From CAZAFC01 sp964484675 (GTDB lineage: Bacteria > Patescibacteriota > Saccharimonadia > Saccharimonadales > UBA4665), in assembly GCA_964484675.1 (NCBI GenBank), contig CAZAFC010000005.1:1-64000 (forward strand): DNA of 64,000 nt, written 5' to 3'. A program made the position numbers and the translations under genes. This document shows positions 8,668 to 17,396 of the stretch, in pieces. A model generated the notes under the pieces. The model did no database searches, had not been told where the DNA came from, and saw only the letters and a list, made by a program, of their open reading frames with translations. Position 1 is the stretch's first letter; each line of letters starts with the position of its first letter.

Positions 8668-10482
8668 TTAAGCGCTGTCCGCGCTTGCCACGCGGTTAAT
8701 CTCTGTTAGTGTTGTACGACCCGCGAGCGCTTTCAAATATCCGTCCTCGCGCATAGTCACCATGCCCTGCTTCTGCGCGAGCTCTTGAATCTCGGCGCTC
8801 GTGGCGTGTTTCAGAATGAGTTCCTGAATTTCGGATGTCACGTTGAACACCTCGTAAATTCCTACTCGCCCCTTATATCCGCCTGGCGTACCCGGGCTGT
8901 CTTTGCCCTTGGTTAAAGTATAAGCATTTTGGGTGGCAAGTGGCAAGCTCTCATAGCCCAGATCTTTGGAGATTTTTTCAACATCTTCTTTGGTTTTGGG
9001 CAGCAAATTGCCGAGAGCCGTATGAATTGCCTCGGTTTCCACCTTATCACTCTGGTATGTTTCGCTGTCCGTCGCAATCCGGCGGACCAAGCGCTGGCCA
9101 ATCACCGTGCGCACGGTCGAAGCGATCAAGAACGGCTCGATGCCCATATCGAGCAAGCGCGGCAAGATGCCGGCAGCCGAGTTGGTGTGCAGCGTGCTAA
9201 ACACTAAGTGGCCGGTGAGCGCCGCCTGCACCGCAAGATCGGCCGTCTCGCGGTCGCGAATCTCACCCACCATCACAACGTCGGGATCTTGGCGCAAAAT
9301 TGAGCGCAAACCGTCGGCAAATGTCAGCCCCACCTCAGAGTTCACCTGAATCTGATTAATTCCAGCCATCTTGTATTCCACCGGATCTTCAAGCGTCACG
9401 ATGTTGATGGCATCGCTCTTCACTTCTTGCAGCAATGCGTACAGCGACGTCGACTTACCCGATCCCGTCGGCCCAGAGGTGAGAATCATGCCGCTTGATG
9501 ATTTCAGCCCTTCGCGAATGGTTCGCAAGGCCCGGCCAGCGTAGCCCATGTCCTCGAGCTTGAGGCTTGTGCCAGTTTTGTCGAGCAAGCGAATCACTAC
9601 CTGCTCACCCCAGATCACCGGCGAAATCGCAATACGCAAATCGATGTCGCGGCCGGCCACGTTGATGCTAAATTCGCCGTCTTGAGGGATGCGGTGTTCG
9701 TCAATCTTGAGATTAGCCAGAATCTTAATGCGCGACACCAGCGCCGGTTCGGTACTTTTTGGCAGTCGCAACACTTCCCGCAAAATGCCGTCTATTCTAC
9801 AACGAATCTTGAGTGAATCTTGGAGCGGCTCAATATGCACATCGCTGGCATTGTTTTTGGCGGCGTATTCCAAAATAGCCGACAGTGCCTTGCTAATCGG
9901 CGAATCTTGGACGATCGTTTTGATATTTTTGGCGGCCTCACCGGGCAACCCCGGCGACTGACTATCAATGCCTGCCAAGCGCGCTGCAGCCTGCGCTGCT
10001 TCGTCAGCACCCACCTCGCCCGCAACCGTGCCGGCAATATCCGTCTGGTACTGATGCAGCACCTGCCGAATACCCGCCTCGCTCGCCGAATACACTTTGA
10101 GCGGCCGGCCAATTTTGTTCGACAAGAAATCAACCGCCTGCACGTTGTCGGCGTCCAGCATAGCCACAACCAAGCGATTCTGCATTTCGCCCAAAGGGAC
10201 CGCCATGTAGCGCTCAGCAATATCTTGGGGTAGAAGGTTCAATACATCTGGATCGACGTGCGCGGTGCTCAAGTTCACATAGGGCACTTTGGTCACATGC
10301 GCGATTGTTTTGGTGAGCGCCTCTTCGCTCACCTGGCCCGAACTAGCCAGTGCGCTCAGAAGCGGCGTGCTGTCTTTGGCCGCCTTGTCCTTAATATCAG
10401 CTAGTTGCTCTTTGGTAAGTGTGCCGTTTGCAACCAGTGTGTCCTCAACCTCTTTCTGCGCGGCCGTGGATAAAACACTCAT
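8668..10482 (-). CDS. pilB: Type IV pilus extension ATPase
   Basis: 604 residues. The N-terminal MshEN domain (about 1-160) may bind a nucleotide ligand. The ATPase core has Walker A GPTGSGKSTSLYA near residue 340, EDPVEYKMAG, Walker B VVMVGEIRDRET and the His box. The tetracysteine zinc site usual after QRLVRR is absent: the segment from ATDSETYQ to GTPGGYKGRVG contains no cysteine. Powers pilin polymerisation at the inner face of the membrane through PilC. Confidence 0.95.
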   Translation of the reverse strand: MSVLSTAAQKEVEDTLVANGTLTKEQLADIKDKAAKDSTPLLSALASSGQVSEEALTKTIAHVTKVPYVNLSTAHVDPDVLNLLPQDIAERYMAVPLGEMQNRLVVAMLDADNVQAVDFLSNKIGRPLKVYSASEAGIRQVLHQYQTDIAGTVAGEVGADEAAQAAARLAGIDSQSPGLPGEAAKNIKTIVQDSPISKALSAILEYAAKNNASDVHIEPLQDSLKIRCRIDGILREVLRLPKSTEPALVSRIKILANLKIDEHRIPQDGEFSINVAGRDIDLRIAISPVIWGEQVVIRLLDKTGTSLKLEDMGYAGRALRTIREGLKSSSGMILTSGPTGSGKSTSLYALLQEVKSDAINIVTLEDPVEYKMAGINQIQVNSEVGLTFADGLRSILRQDPDVVMVGEIRDRETADLAVQAALTGHLVFSTLHTNSAAGILPRLLDMGIEPFLIASTVRTVIGQRLVRRIATDSETYQSDKVETEAIHTALGNLLPKTKEDVEKISKDLGYESLPLATQNAYTLTKGKDSPGTPGGYKGRVGIYEVFNVTSEIQELILKHATSAEIQELAQKQGMVTMREDGYLKALAGRTTLTEINRVASADSA

Positions 10483-10497
10483 AGATATTGAGGCAGA

Positions 10498-10749
10498 CTA
10501 TTGTGTGCTGCCACTAAATGGCGCCTGGTTGTTATTGTTGCCAATCTGAACAGGCAGCGTAGGGTCAACAGAGTTAGAGCTAAAATACTTGGAGCTGGGT
10601 GTCGGAAAAGAAGCGGTGATAGGGTCGACTACCTCGACAGCTTGCTGACGGTCTTTGGGCGGTGCGAACAACGTCTTAGAAACAATGAGCGAAACAATCC
10701 CGCTAATCGCGACGATAATGATAATCATAGCAATATCTTTTTGTTTCAT
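10498..10749 (-). CDS. Small membrane-anchored pilus-operon protein
   Basis: 83 residues: MKQKD, one membrane helix (about 7-27, IAMIIIIVAISGIVSLIV), then a Pro/Ser/Asn-rich extracellular tail without cysteines. Its start overlaps the pilO stop (ATGA) and it precedes pilB. PilP occupies a comparable place in other pil operons, but there is no sequence similarity, so only a pilus-assembly role by context is proposed. Confidence 0.7.
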   Translation of the reverse strand: MKQKDIAMIIIIVAISGIVSLIVSKTLFAPPKDRQQAVEVVDPITASFPTPSSKYFSSNSVDPTLPVQIGNNNNQAPFSGSTQ

Positions 10750-11420
10750 TTCACCACCTCAGTTCGAATGTTAAGACTCTTGCCCGGTTGGAAAAACGTC
10801 TGCGCAGTAATTGTCATGGTCATAGTCGAGTTGTTGCCATTCAACTGCATTGTCATAATCTGGAATGGGCGAATTGATTTATCAAATAGCCCGATAAGAT
10901 TCTGAACAGATTGGTACGAACCGCTCACTTCAAGCTGAAACGGCATGGGCACTGGCTGCGGCGTCGGGCTACTTTGATTTGCCTGCTGCTTGGCCTCTTC
11001 GTCGGTGCCAGTCATGTTGAGAATCTGCATATTTTGACTGTTCACAAGCTTTTCGATGCTAGCGGTCAGCGCGGGAAAATCATACGTACTCGGCAACGCA
11101 TCGAGGACAATCTTGGCATTATCGCCAGCGTTGTTGCCCGTGCCAGTTGCGTCGCCACCAATAATGTTCGGCGTACTGCTCACGAATGTGTTGTACGAAG
11201 CGACCAAACTGTTACGTGCGCTCAGATCCGTTTTGATCTGAGCAAGTGCAGTCTTTTTTCCGGAAACAACGCGGTTCTGATAGCCGGCCTGGCCAAGAAG
11301 CGCCTTTGAAGCCACCAGCGAGAAGACAACCACAAAGGCAGCAACGCTCGTCGCGAGCACAATCGTGCTGTTTGCCTTCGTAATCATGGAGCGCTTGGTG
11401 AGTGAAATCGTTTTTGCCAT
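10746..11420 (-). CDS. pilO: PilO-like pilus alignment protein
   Basis: 224 residues: short cytoplasmic N-terminus, one membrane helix (about 20-40, IVLATSVAAFVVVFSLVAS), a coiled-coil region, and a ferredoxin-like periplasmic part with PMPFQLEVSGSYQSVQNLIG, typical of PilO. Family and gene order (M-N-O) support this; PilO partners PilN to link PilM to the outer parts of the machine. Thirteen bases separate it from pilN. Confidence 0.85.
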   Translation of the reverse strand: MAKTISLTKRSMITKANSTIVLATSVAAFVVVFSLVASKALLGQAGYQNRVVSGKKTALAQIKTDLSARNSLVASYNTFVSSTPNIIGGDATGTGNNAGDNAKIVLDALPSTYDFPALTASIEKLVNSQNMQILNMTGTDEEAKQQANQSSPTPQPVPMPFQLEVSGSYQSVQNLIGLFDKSIRPFQIMTMQLNGNNSTMTMTITAQTFFQPGKSLNIRTEVVK

Positions 11421-11433
11421 TCTAGTGCCTATG

Positions 11434-12102
11434 CTAATTCGTTCCGTTAAAAAGCGTTGCTGGTTGCGCTGAGTCTGAGTGGGTGTCGGTGATGTTTGGC
11501 ACGCTTAGTGTGACATCGTGCTTCTGGTCGAACAAAAGTGGATCAAAGGCGATTGTGATGGTGTAGGTGGCCGCTGTTGCCGTTCGGCTAAAGTTACTCA
11601 GAACGACACTCGAGAAAGCATTTTTGGCCTGAGTACTGCCGCCATTCACGGTATATGTGGTCGATTTGAGTGTATCAACATAGTTCTTTATTATGTCGAG
11701 GCTACTCGCGCTACCACTCATAGAGAGCGTCTTCTCGGAGTAGTCGGCCCGAAGGCTGCCAATAGTTACCGCATTCGGCGTTAGCTGGGACAAGAAGCCA
11801 AAGAGCCGCGTCACGGCTGGCTTCTGATCGTGCAAGTTTGTGAGCGATGTCAGTTGGTTTTGAACAGTCAGAATTTTGCTCAGATTAGCCGTACTCTCCA
11901 GCTGCGCGCTCTGAGTTTTAATATCAGCGTTGAGGTCGTGCAGATTTTTCTTTTGCACCACATCGACGAACAAAATAAGGAAAACGAGCACAGTGAACGC
12001 TGCAACCGCAGCCAGGCTGGAGGTCAATACTACAAGGCGCTTTTGGCGTCGTGCCTTGATGTACTCAATCTTGACATCGGGAAGCAAGTTGAACTGGATC
12101 AT
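11434..12102 (-). CDS. pilN: PilN-like pilus alignment protein
   Basis: 222 residues. The N-terminus MIQFNLLPDVKIEYIKARR contains the conserved INLLP-type motif that docks into PilM. A membrane helix (about 24-48) and a coiled-coil follow, then an extracytoplasmic domain. The start overlaps the pilM stop by four bases (ATGA), so synthesis is coupled. Confidence 0.88.
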   Translation of the reverse strand: MIQFNLLPDVKIEYIKARRQKRLVVLTSSLAAVAAFTVLVFLILFVDVVQKKNLHDLNADIKTQSAQLESTANLSKILTVQNQLTSLTNLHDQKPAVTRLFGFLSQLTPNAVTIGSLRADYSEKTLSMSGSASSLDIIKNYVDTLKSTTYTVNGGSTQAKNAFSSVVLSNFSRTATAATYTITIAFDPLLFDQKHDVTLSVPNITDTHSDSAQPATLFNGTN

Positions 12103-13139
12103 TCCGTGCGCTCCGCAAGACCAACTGCCACACCAAAGTGGTTCGAAACAGCCAGCAATTCATTTTGGCGCTCGGCCGCAAACGTAACATTGCGCCAGGC
12201 ATTGCCAATTTCGACTTCGATGCCGAATTTGTTTGCCAAATACAACGGGAACTCGGGAAGCGCCGAGGCACCTCCTGTCACAATGATCCGGCTGAGCGGC
12301 ATTTCGCCGTAGCGAGCCTGGAAAAATTTGATAGATTTGTCGATTTCGTTCGTCAGCAGATCAACGGTGCTGATAATCGCTTCGTAAATCCGGCCCTCCA
12401 GCTTTTCTTTGCCGAGGCCGAACTTGAACACAAACTGCCGCGCTTGCTTGTCGTCAATATTGAGATTTTGGGCGGCCGAACGAATGATTGTTTCGGCACC
12501 CGTGGGAATCGCGCGTGTTAGGCGCGGCGAACCGTTTACTGTCACGACGAGATCAGTGCTTTTGCTGCCAATGTCGAGCACCATTTGCGGTGCAGTGGCA
12601 TCAGGCGCGACCAGTGCTCGCGTGAGCGCCAAATTGTCCGGCTCAAACGCAACGACATCGAGCCCGATTGATTCGAGCAAGTCAAGTCGTTGTTCAACGA
12701 AATTGTTCTCGACGCTTGAGAGCAGCACTTCGACTTTGGTTTTGTCCTTGGGCGAATCGCCGATTACCGCCCAGTCGAGCTTGGACTTGTCAAGCGGCGT
12801 CGGGATAAGTGAATCCGCCTGATATTGAATCGCCTTGGCAAGCTCATTGGCCGGCAAACGGTCAAAATCAACTACTGTCGTAAACACCCGCTGCGAAGGT
12901 ACACCCACCGCGACATTGTGCGTCGTCATGTGCGACTGGTCGAGCAGCTCCTTGATTATTTGCGCCAACTTTTGCTGATCCGCCTTGGCGTCGCTCATGA
13001 CCAATTTGCTATCCACGGGCACGTACGCATATTTGACCAGGTTGCGAATCGGCCCATTGCCGCGCAGTTCAACGAGCCGAATAGCCGTTGTGCCGATGTC
13101 CAAACCGAAGAATGCCGAGACGCCTGTTAGTAAGCTCAT
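12099..13139 (-). CDS. pilM: PilM, actin-like pilus assembly protein
   Basis: 346 residues with the actin/FtsA fold: phosphate loop FFGLDIGTTAIRLVEL, second site LDIGSKSTDLVV, and adenosine motif RIIVTGGASALP. The cytoplasmic partner of PilN; first gene of the pilus operon. TATAAT at 13149-13154 lies nine bases before the ATG with a TTGCCA -35, so the transcript would begin two or three bases upstream of the start. Confidence 0.93.
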   Translation of the reverse strand: MSLLTGVSAFFGLDIGTTAIRLVELRGNGPIRNLVKYAYVPVDSKLVMSDAKADQQKLAQIIKELLDQSHMTTHNVAVGVPSQRVFTTVVDFDRLPANELAKAIQYQADSLIPTPLDKSKLDWAVIGDSPKDKTKVEVLLSSVENNFVEQRLDLLESIGLDVVAFEPDNLALTRALVAPDATAPQMVLDIGSKSTDLVVTVNGSPRLTRAIPTGAETIIRSAAQNLNIDDKQARQFVFKFGLGKEKLEGRIYEAIISTVDLLTNEIDKSIKFFQARYGEMPLSRIIVTGGASALPEFPLYLANKFGIEVEIGNAWRNVTFAAERQNELLAVSNHFGVAVGLAERTE

Positions 13140-13386
13140 ATTGTCGTAATTATAGCATAAGCATGATAGATTGTGGCAACTTATTTTCTAGAATTGATTG
13201 CAGAATCGGCAGCAAACAGTGTCGGAGCCGTTCGCGTTTAGGGCCGTACAAAGCCAACCGCACCGCTCGACCCGGCAATCGTATGCCACCCATGCACGGC
13301 TATTCGCTGGCCAATAATTGCCGATTAAAAACCGTTAGGCCCAATAAACTACGTGTATTTACGAGAGACATGCGAGCAAGGACGTC
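13140..13386 (+). other. Intergenic gap upstream of pilM
   Basis: Apart from the pilM promoter at its left end, no convincing gene, hairpin or repeat is visible between pilM and the stop of the large secreted protein. Confidence 0.5.
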
Positions 13387-15696
13387 TTAGAAGACAGGCG
13401 GCAAATCCGTGATCGCGTTATAGTCGTTGGACGAGCCGCTTGAGGCCGCGCCAGTAGGTTGTGCGATCCAGAGCGTTGGATTGAAGTTAAATACTTCGCC
13501 GGCGTTCGTGGCGGCAGCCGATTCGCCAGCCGTGCCGTTGTTTAACGAGCCGAACGTTCTGAGCAAGCGGATTTGTGATGAGACGAAGCTACCATTCACC
13601 GTTAACTGCGTATTGCAGAGCGAGAAAAAGCTTGCGTTCGTCGGGTCAACCGGCGCGCCCAAACCAGTTGCGCACGTGTAAATGGTTCCCCCCGTAGCAC
13701 CGTTGGGTTCTGCAATATATACACCATCGAGTTGCTTTACGCCTTTTCCTATGTAAATGTTGCCCTTCACAACAAGTTCAAACAGCGGAATATTCGAATA
13801 GTTCCACGCTCCTGAGCCCGCATACACAATATTGTTCGAAATATACACGTCGCCCTGCACATATACCACTGTACGTTGGCCAGTTGCCACTGTGCCGTTC
13901 AAGCCATTTAGACCTGTATTACTGACATACGAATTGCCCGACATGGCACCAACGTTCGTACTTGCAGGCTGGGCCGTGGGAGGCACATTGAAGTAATCCG
14001 TGATGCACGGCACGGTGCCAAACGAGCGGCCAAAAGTGCCAGCTGATTTATCGGTGCTCGTCACGCTGCTATTGGCGAAACTGAGGTCGCTCGGCGCACT
14101 TGCACCGGCAGTTGTGGTCCCTTGGGCACTCGCGAAATCAATGATTGAATTGAGCGCCATTGCGGCGTACTGCGTGCCCGCGCCTGGATAAAACGGCTGC
14201 CCTCGCTGGTTCCAGGAGATAATCGCACTTGCGCTTGATGTGCACGTGTTGTTTGTGTTGGCAAATCCATTGCCAGCCGAAATATCGCCCCCAAACACCT
14301 TCAGATACGGCAACGAAACGACCGGCACGCAAGCCTCGTCGCTGGCCGTTCCACCAGAGCTCGTCGTGGGAGTTACATACAGCGAGCGGCAAATACTTTT
14401 ATCGACGTCGCTCCCCGTGACGGGCACTGTTTCTGTCAGCGTGGCCGTACCAAAGGGACCAATAATCGGATTACATTGTGCTTGCATGAGCGCTGTTTCG
14501 GGCCCGTCAATCGGGCCTGTATCCGCCGGCGTCTGTTTGCTATGGCTACCGCTATATTCATTGGCGTATATCGTGCAGTTTGCTGGCCCCACCGTTGGGC
14601 CGGCAGAATTATTGAACACGGTGTACGTGTAGCGAATTTGGTCGCCGACCTGGGCATACGGGTTGCTGGATGGAGAGCCGTTTTCAAGTATCGTCGCACC
14701 CACACCAGGCTGCAGATTGTACGATGGCAACTGATCGTACTGGTACTGCAAGTTATAGCACACGCCCGCTGCCCTGCCGCCCGGATCAACCGTATCAAAA
14801 ACACCCTTATCAGCCACCATGACGCCAAGCCAGTTCGTCCCCGACACCAGCAGGTTCTTGTAGGACGTCAGATCCAGCTGCACCTCACGGGCCGTGGATG
14901 TCGAGTAGGCGTTGAGGGCTACGCCGTTTATGTACACGCGCAGCCAGTCGTCAGCATACGCCTGGAAGAGCAATTTGGTCGTACCCTGGCCTATGCGCGT
15001 AAGATCTGTCGCACTTAAATTGAAGCTGTCGCGTATAAGCGTCACACCGTTGGAGTACAGCTTGGTTGCCTGAGTATTGCCACGCGGGTATTGATCATAA
15101 TAGAGTCCAAGCGCAAAACCGGGCACCGTGCCGATAACACCCGATGAATACATCTGATCGCTCGTGTCGGGACTCGGCTGGCCCCAAATCGATGCAGCGC
15201 CGCCTCCGGGCAAGCTCCCGCATCCTGCCATAACATTAGACCACGATCTAAAGCCGCCACGTTGCCAGTTCACCGTTTGCGGAGGCCCAGGCATTGCCCA
15301 GCCGCCTTGGGCATTTGCGTGAATCCATGCGCCACCATTCGCAGTGGTGCCCGCATCACTGTAGCGATCTGTGCAGGGCGCGCTGAGGTTCATGGTATTT
15401 CCATCATAAATGAACCCGTATGCCGGCTGCCAAGGAGAAATCTTGTATGCCACACCATTTGCCGAGCAGCCATCACTGCGCAGTGGCCAGTCTACGTCCC
15501 ACTTCGGCATAGCACCATACCCACGCAAGCTATACCAACGCGTTTGCATAGAACCGGACGAGCTCGTCACCATATTTTGTATGACGGTCGCCGCCGAGGC
15601 CGAACGCGCCGGCACAATAATCACAATAGCCACGAGGCCCGCCGCGATTAATCCCGATGCCAGCAAACGGCGAGGCATGCCAACCCTAAAGGCCAT
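13387..15696 (-). CDS. Large secreted surface protein
   Basis: 769 residues with a Sec signal peptide: RR, hydrophobic LLASGLIAAGLVAIVIIV, cleavage probably after ARSASA. No membrane anchor or sortase motif is visible at the C-terminus. The middle (about 325-420) resembles a DUF11-like beta domain (DQIRYTYTVFNNSAGPTVG). The protein is rich in Gly, Ser, Thr, Asn and Tyr and has many cysteines. Its start overlaps the end of the upstream membrane protein by 11 bases, so the two are probably made together. Lying beside the pilus cluster, it may be an adhesin or pilus-associated host-contact protein; that is inference. Confidence 0.7.
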   Translation of the reverse strand: MAFRVGMPRRLLASGLIAAGLVAIVIIVPARSASAATVIQNMVTSSSGSMQTRWYSLRGYGAMPKWDVDWPLRSDGCSANGVAYKISPWQPAYGFIYDGNTMNLSAPCTDRYSDAGTTANGGAWIHANAQGGWAMPGPPQTVNWQRGGFRSWSNVMAGCGSLPGGGAASIWGQPSPDTSDQMYSSGVIGTVPGFALGLYYDQYPRGNTQATKLYSNGVTLIRDSFNLSATDLTRIGQGTTKLLFQAYADDWLRVYINGVALNAYSTSTAREVQLDLTSYKNLLVSGTNWLGVMVADKGVFDTVDPGGRAAGVCYNLQYQYDQLPSYNLQPGVGATILENGSPSSNPYAQVGDQIRYTYTVFNNSAGPTVGPANCTIYANEYSGSHSKQTPADTGPIDGPETALMQAQCNPIIGPFGTATLTETVPVTGSDVDKSICRSLYVTPTTSSGGTASDEACVPVVSLPYLKVFGGDISAGNGFANTNNTCTSSASAIISWNQRGQPFYPGAGTQYAAMALNSIIDFASAQGTTTAGASAPSDLSFANSSVTSTDKSAGTFGRSFGTVPCITDYFNVPPTAQPASTNVGAMSGNSYVSNTGLNGLNGTVATGQRTVVYVQGDVYISNNIVYAGSGAWNYSNIPLFELVVKGNIYIGKGVKQLDGVYIAEPNGATGGTIYTCATGLGAPVDPTNASFFSLCNTQLTVNGSFVSSQIRLLRTFGSLNNGTAGESAAATNAGEVFNFNPTLWIAQPTGAASSGSSNDYNAITDLPPVF

Positions 15697-16135
15697 ATGC
15701 TACCCCTGATATTTTGTTCGTTTTGGTATCGTACGATATACTCGCGCGCATTCCGGTTTTTATGCCGGCGGCCTTCCCTGGAGCGTAGCTGTCACCTTGC
15801 GTGTACGTTGTTGTGTCCGTCACTGTCAAGCTCAGTGGCTGCTGCGAACCATTGACCAAAAACTCCAAAGTCGTACCATCAAATGACTGCACAACTCCTT
15901 CGGCTGCCACCATATTGTGTGCCTGATTGATCTGCGCTTGCGTGACGACCGGGGCATACGATTGAGTCGGGCTCGTCCGTTTTTTGGCACGATCGTTTGC
16001 CTGATGCACCCTATAGGCATGCCAGCCAGCCACGCTGCCTACGAGCAAAATAACCGCCGCGGCCAGTAGCAAAACAGGCTTCGATCTCCAAAGCTGACGA
16101 TTCTTAAAATTGCCCTGAACAATCTTTGCATTCAT
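15686..16135 (-). CDS. Membrane-anchored extracytoplasmic protein
   Basis: 149 residues, not recognised. Basic N-terminus, one membrane helix (about 20-38, PVLLLAAAVILLVGSVAG), a charged linker, then a small beta-rich domain (about 75-149, VVQSFDGTTLEFLVNGS...) resembling a DUF5666-type OB barrel. The start at 16135 is chosen over upstream ATGs because a TATATG box lies seven bases before it and the extra residues look non-natural. Translationally coupled to the large secreted protein that follows. Confidence 0.65.
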   Translation of the reverse strand: MNAKIVQGNFKNRQLWRSKPVLLLAAAVILLVGSVAGWHAYRVHQANDRAKKRTSPTQSYAPVVTQAQINQAHNMVAAEGVVQSFDGTTLEFLVNGSQQPLSLTVTDTTTYTQGDSYAPGKAAGIKTGMRASISYDTKTNKISGVAYGL

Positions 16136-16204
16136 AGCTACCCATATAGTAAACCATAACCATTTCATTGGGAATACCAGACATTGCCTGGCGCACCACA
16201 ATCA

Positions 16205-17239
16205 CTAGGTCAAGTCGTATTCAACCGATCGCGCATACTCGATCAAAGCCTGATCGGGTTTGCGGCCCGCGATTCCCAGATTGATAACACGCTGCGCGAA
16301 GCCATCGAATGGCTCACCTGGAGGCAACGTATACACATCAGTGAGCAGTCCGACCCGATCTGCATCGGGGTCGACATTTTTGCGCTGCTGCACCTCGGCC
16401 GCCACGCTCAGGACTGCCGGATATTCTGCCTCGAGGGCGTCCAAAAATTGCCCCAAAAGCTTAATCTGCATAGCCTTCTGCTCAATAGCATAGGACGAAT
16501 ACCGCTCATTTCCCCGGAGAGGCGCGCTCCGATCGAGAACCGAAGCCGTAAAAACCATGCTCAGCTGCAGCATTTCCTGGGCAAATAACTCCTCGGAAAG
16601 CTTGCCCGTCGTCGAATAATAATCGATAAAAACAAATCCCTTCTCGGGATTGTAGAGAACATTGCCCGGCTCGAGAACATCCAGCCCAAGTGCACTTTCG
16701 TGCATTTCGGCTGCAGCATGTAGCATGTCAGAAATGTGCGCGTCAGATATGGAAGCCTTTTCAGCCAGTGTCATCCTATCAGTAGGCTGCCCATCGACAA
16801 ATTCGATAACCGCAACCGATTGCTCTGGTTCTGCCGCTTCAAGATGCGCTACATTTTTGATCGTCGCACCCCGACGGAACGCTTCCACGATGTCATCGGT
16901 CACGCCCCCAACCTTAACAGCGTATGACTTGCCCTCATTTTCAAGTTTGTAGACAATTCCGTGGCTGCCCTGCCCGAGCGTCGGTCGGTGGGCAGAATGT
17001 CCGCTTAGATACGAATCAACCCAATAGAATTCATCATAATATCTGTCAGTCATTGTGCTCAGATATGTATCGGGATGCTGTGCCGCCTCGCTCACACCGA
17101 CTGCCACATGCCCCACGCCCAGCGCCAATTGAGGATCGTGTGCCCCAGCCAACTCAGCCGGCTGGGGCACACCTGAGGCCAAAAGATGGGGATGCATGTC
17201 TGGGTGAATCATATTTTTGTTGGGGTTTACTGTATACAT
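16205..17239 (-). CDS. Protein-kinase-like fold protein
   Basis: 344 residues. From about residue 85 it shows a kinase N-lobe: glycine loop LGQGSHGIVYKL, then the AVKVG lysine. The C-lobe has ALGLDVLEPGNVLYNPEKG and FVFIDYYS, a degenerate catalytic loop and DFG-like segment: the Asn is kept, but the usual HxD aspartate is unclear. It could be a bacterial Ser/Thr kinase, a small-molecule (APH-like) kinase or an inactive relative. The first 60 residues, His/Pro-rich, do not match the fold; a start at the internal ATG near 17053 is possible. A perfect 12-bp inverted repeat (17139-17171) lies inside this early region. Confidence 0.6.
   Translation of the reverse strand: MYTVNPNKNMIHPDMHPHLLASGVPQPAELAGAHDPQLALGVGHVAVGVSEAAQHPDTYLSTMTDRYYDEFYWVDSYLSGHSAHRPTLGQGSHGIVYKLENEGKSYAVKVGGVTDDIVEAFRRGATIKNVAHLEAAEPEQSVAVIEFVDGQPTDRMTLAEKASISDAHISDMLHAAAEMHESALGLDVLEPGNVLYNPEKGFVFIDYYSTTGKLSEELFAQEMLQLSMVFTASVLDRSAPLRGNERYSSYAIEQKAMQIKLLGQFLDALEAEYPAVLSVAAEVQQRKNVDPDADRVGLLTDVYTLPPGEPFDGFAQRVINLGIAGRKPDQALIEYARSVEYDLT
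17139..17171. repeat. Perfect 12-bp inverted repeat inside the kinase-like gene
   Basis: TGTGCCCCAGCC (17139-17150) pairs with GGCTGGGGCACA (17160-17171) around a nine-base loop. It falls within the first 35 codons of the minus-strand kinase-like gene, where a hairpin this strong could slow ribosomes or mark that the true start is downstream. Confidence 0.6.
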
Positions 17240-17396
17240 ATATCATAATCCTTATGCTAATGCAATACACTCTGCGCATCTCAGAAGGTCATAACTCCCG
17301 TGAAAGCGACTCTAGCGCACTTGGGCACGTCGGTTATTTTACGAGCACACTCTTTGGGTTATTTATTTTTGTCATTACCTCTGTTATAATTGAGAC

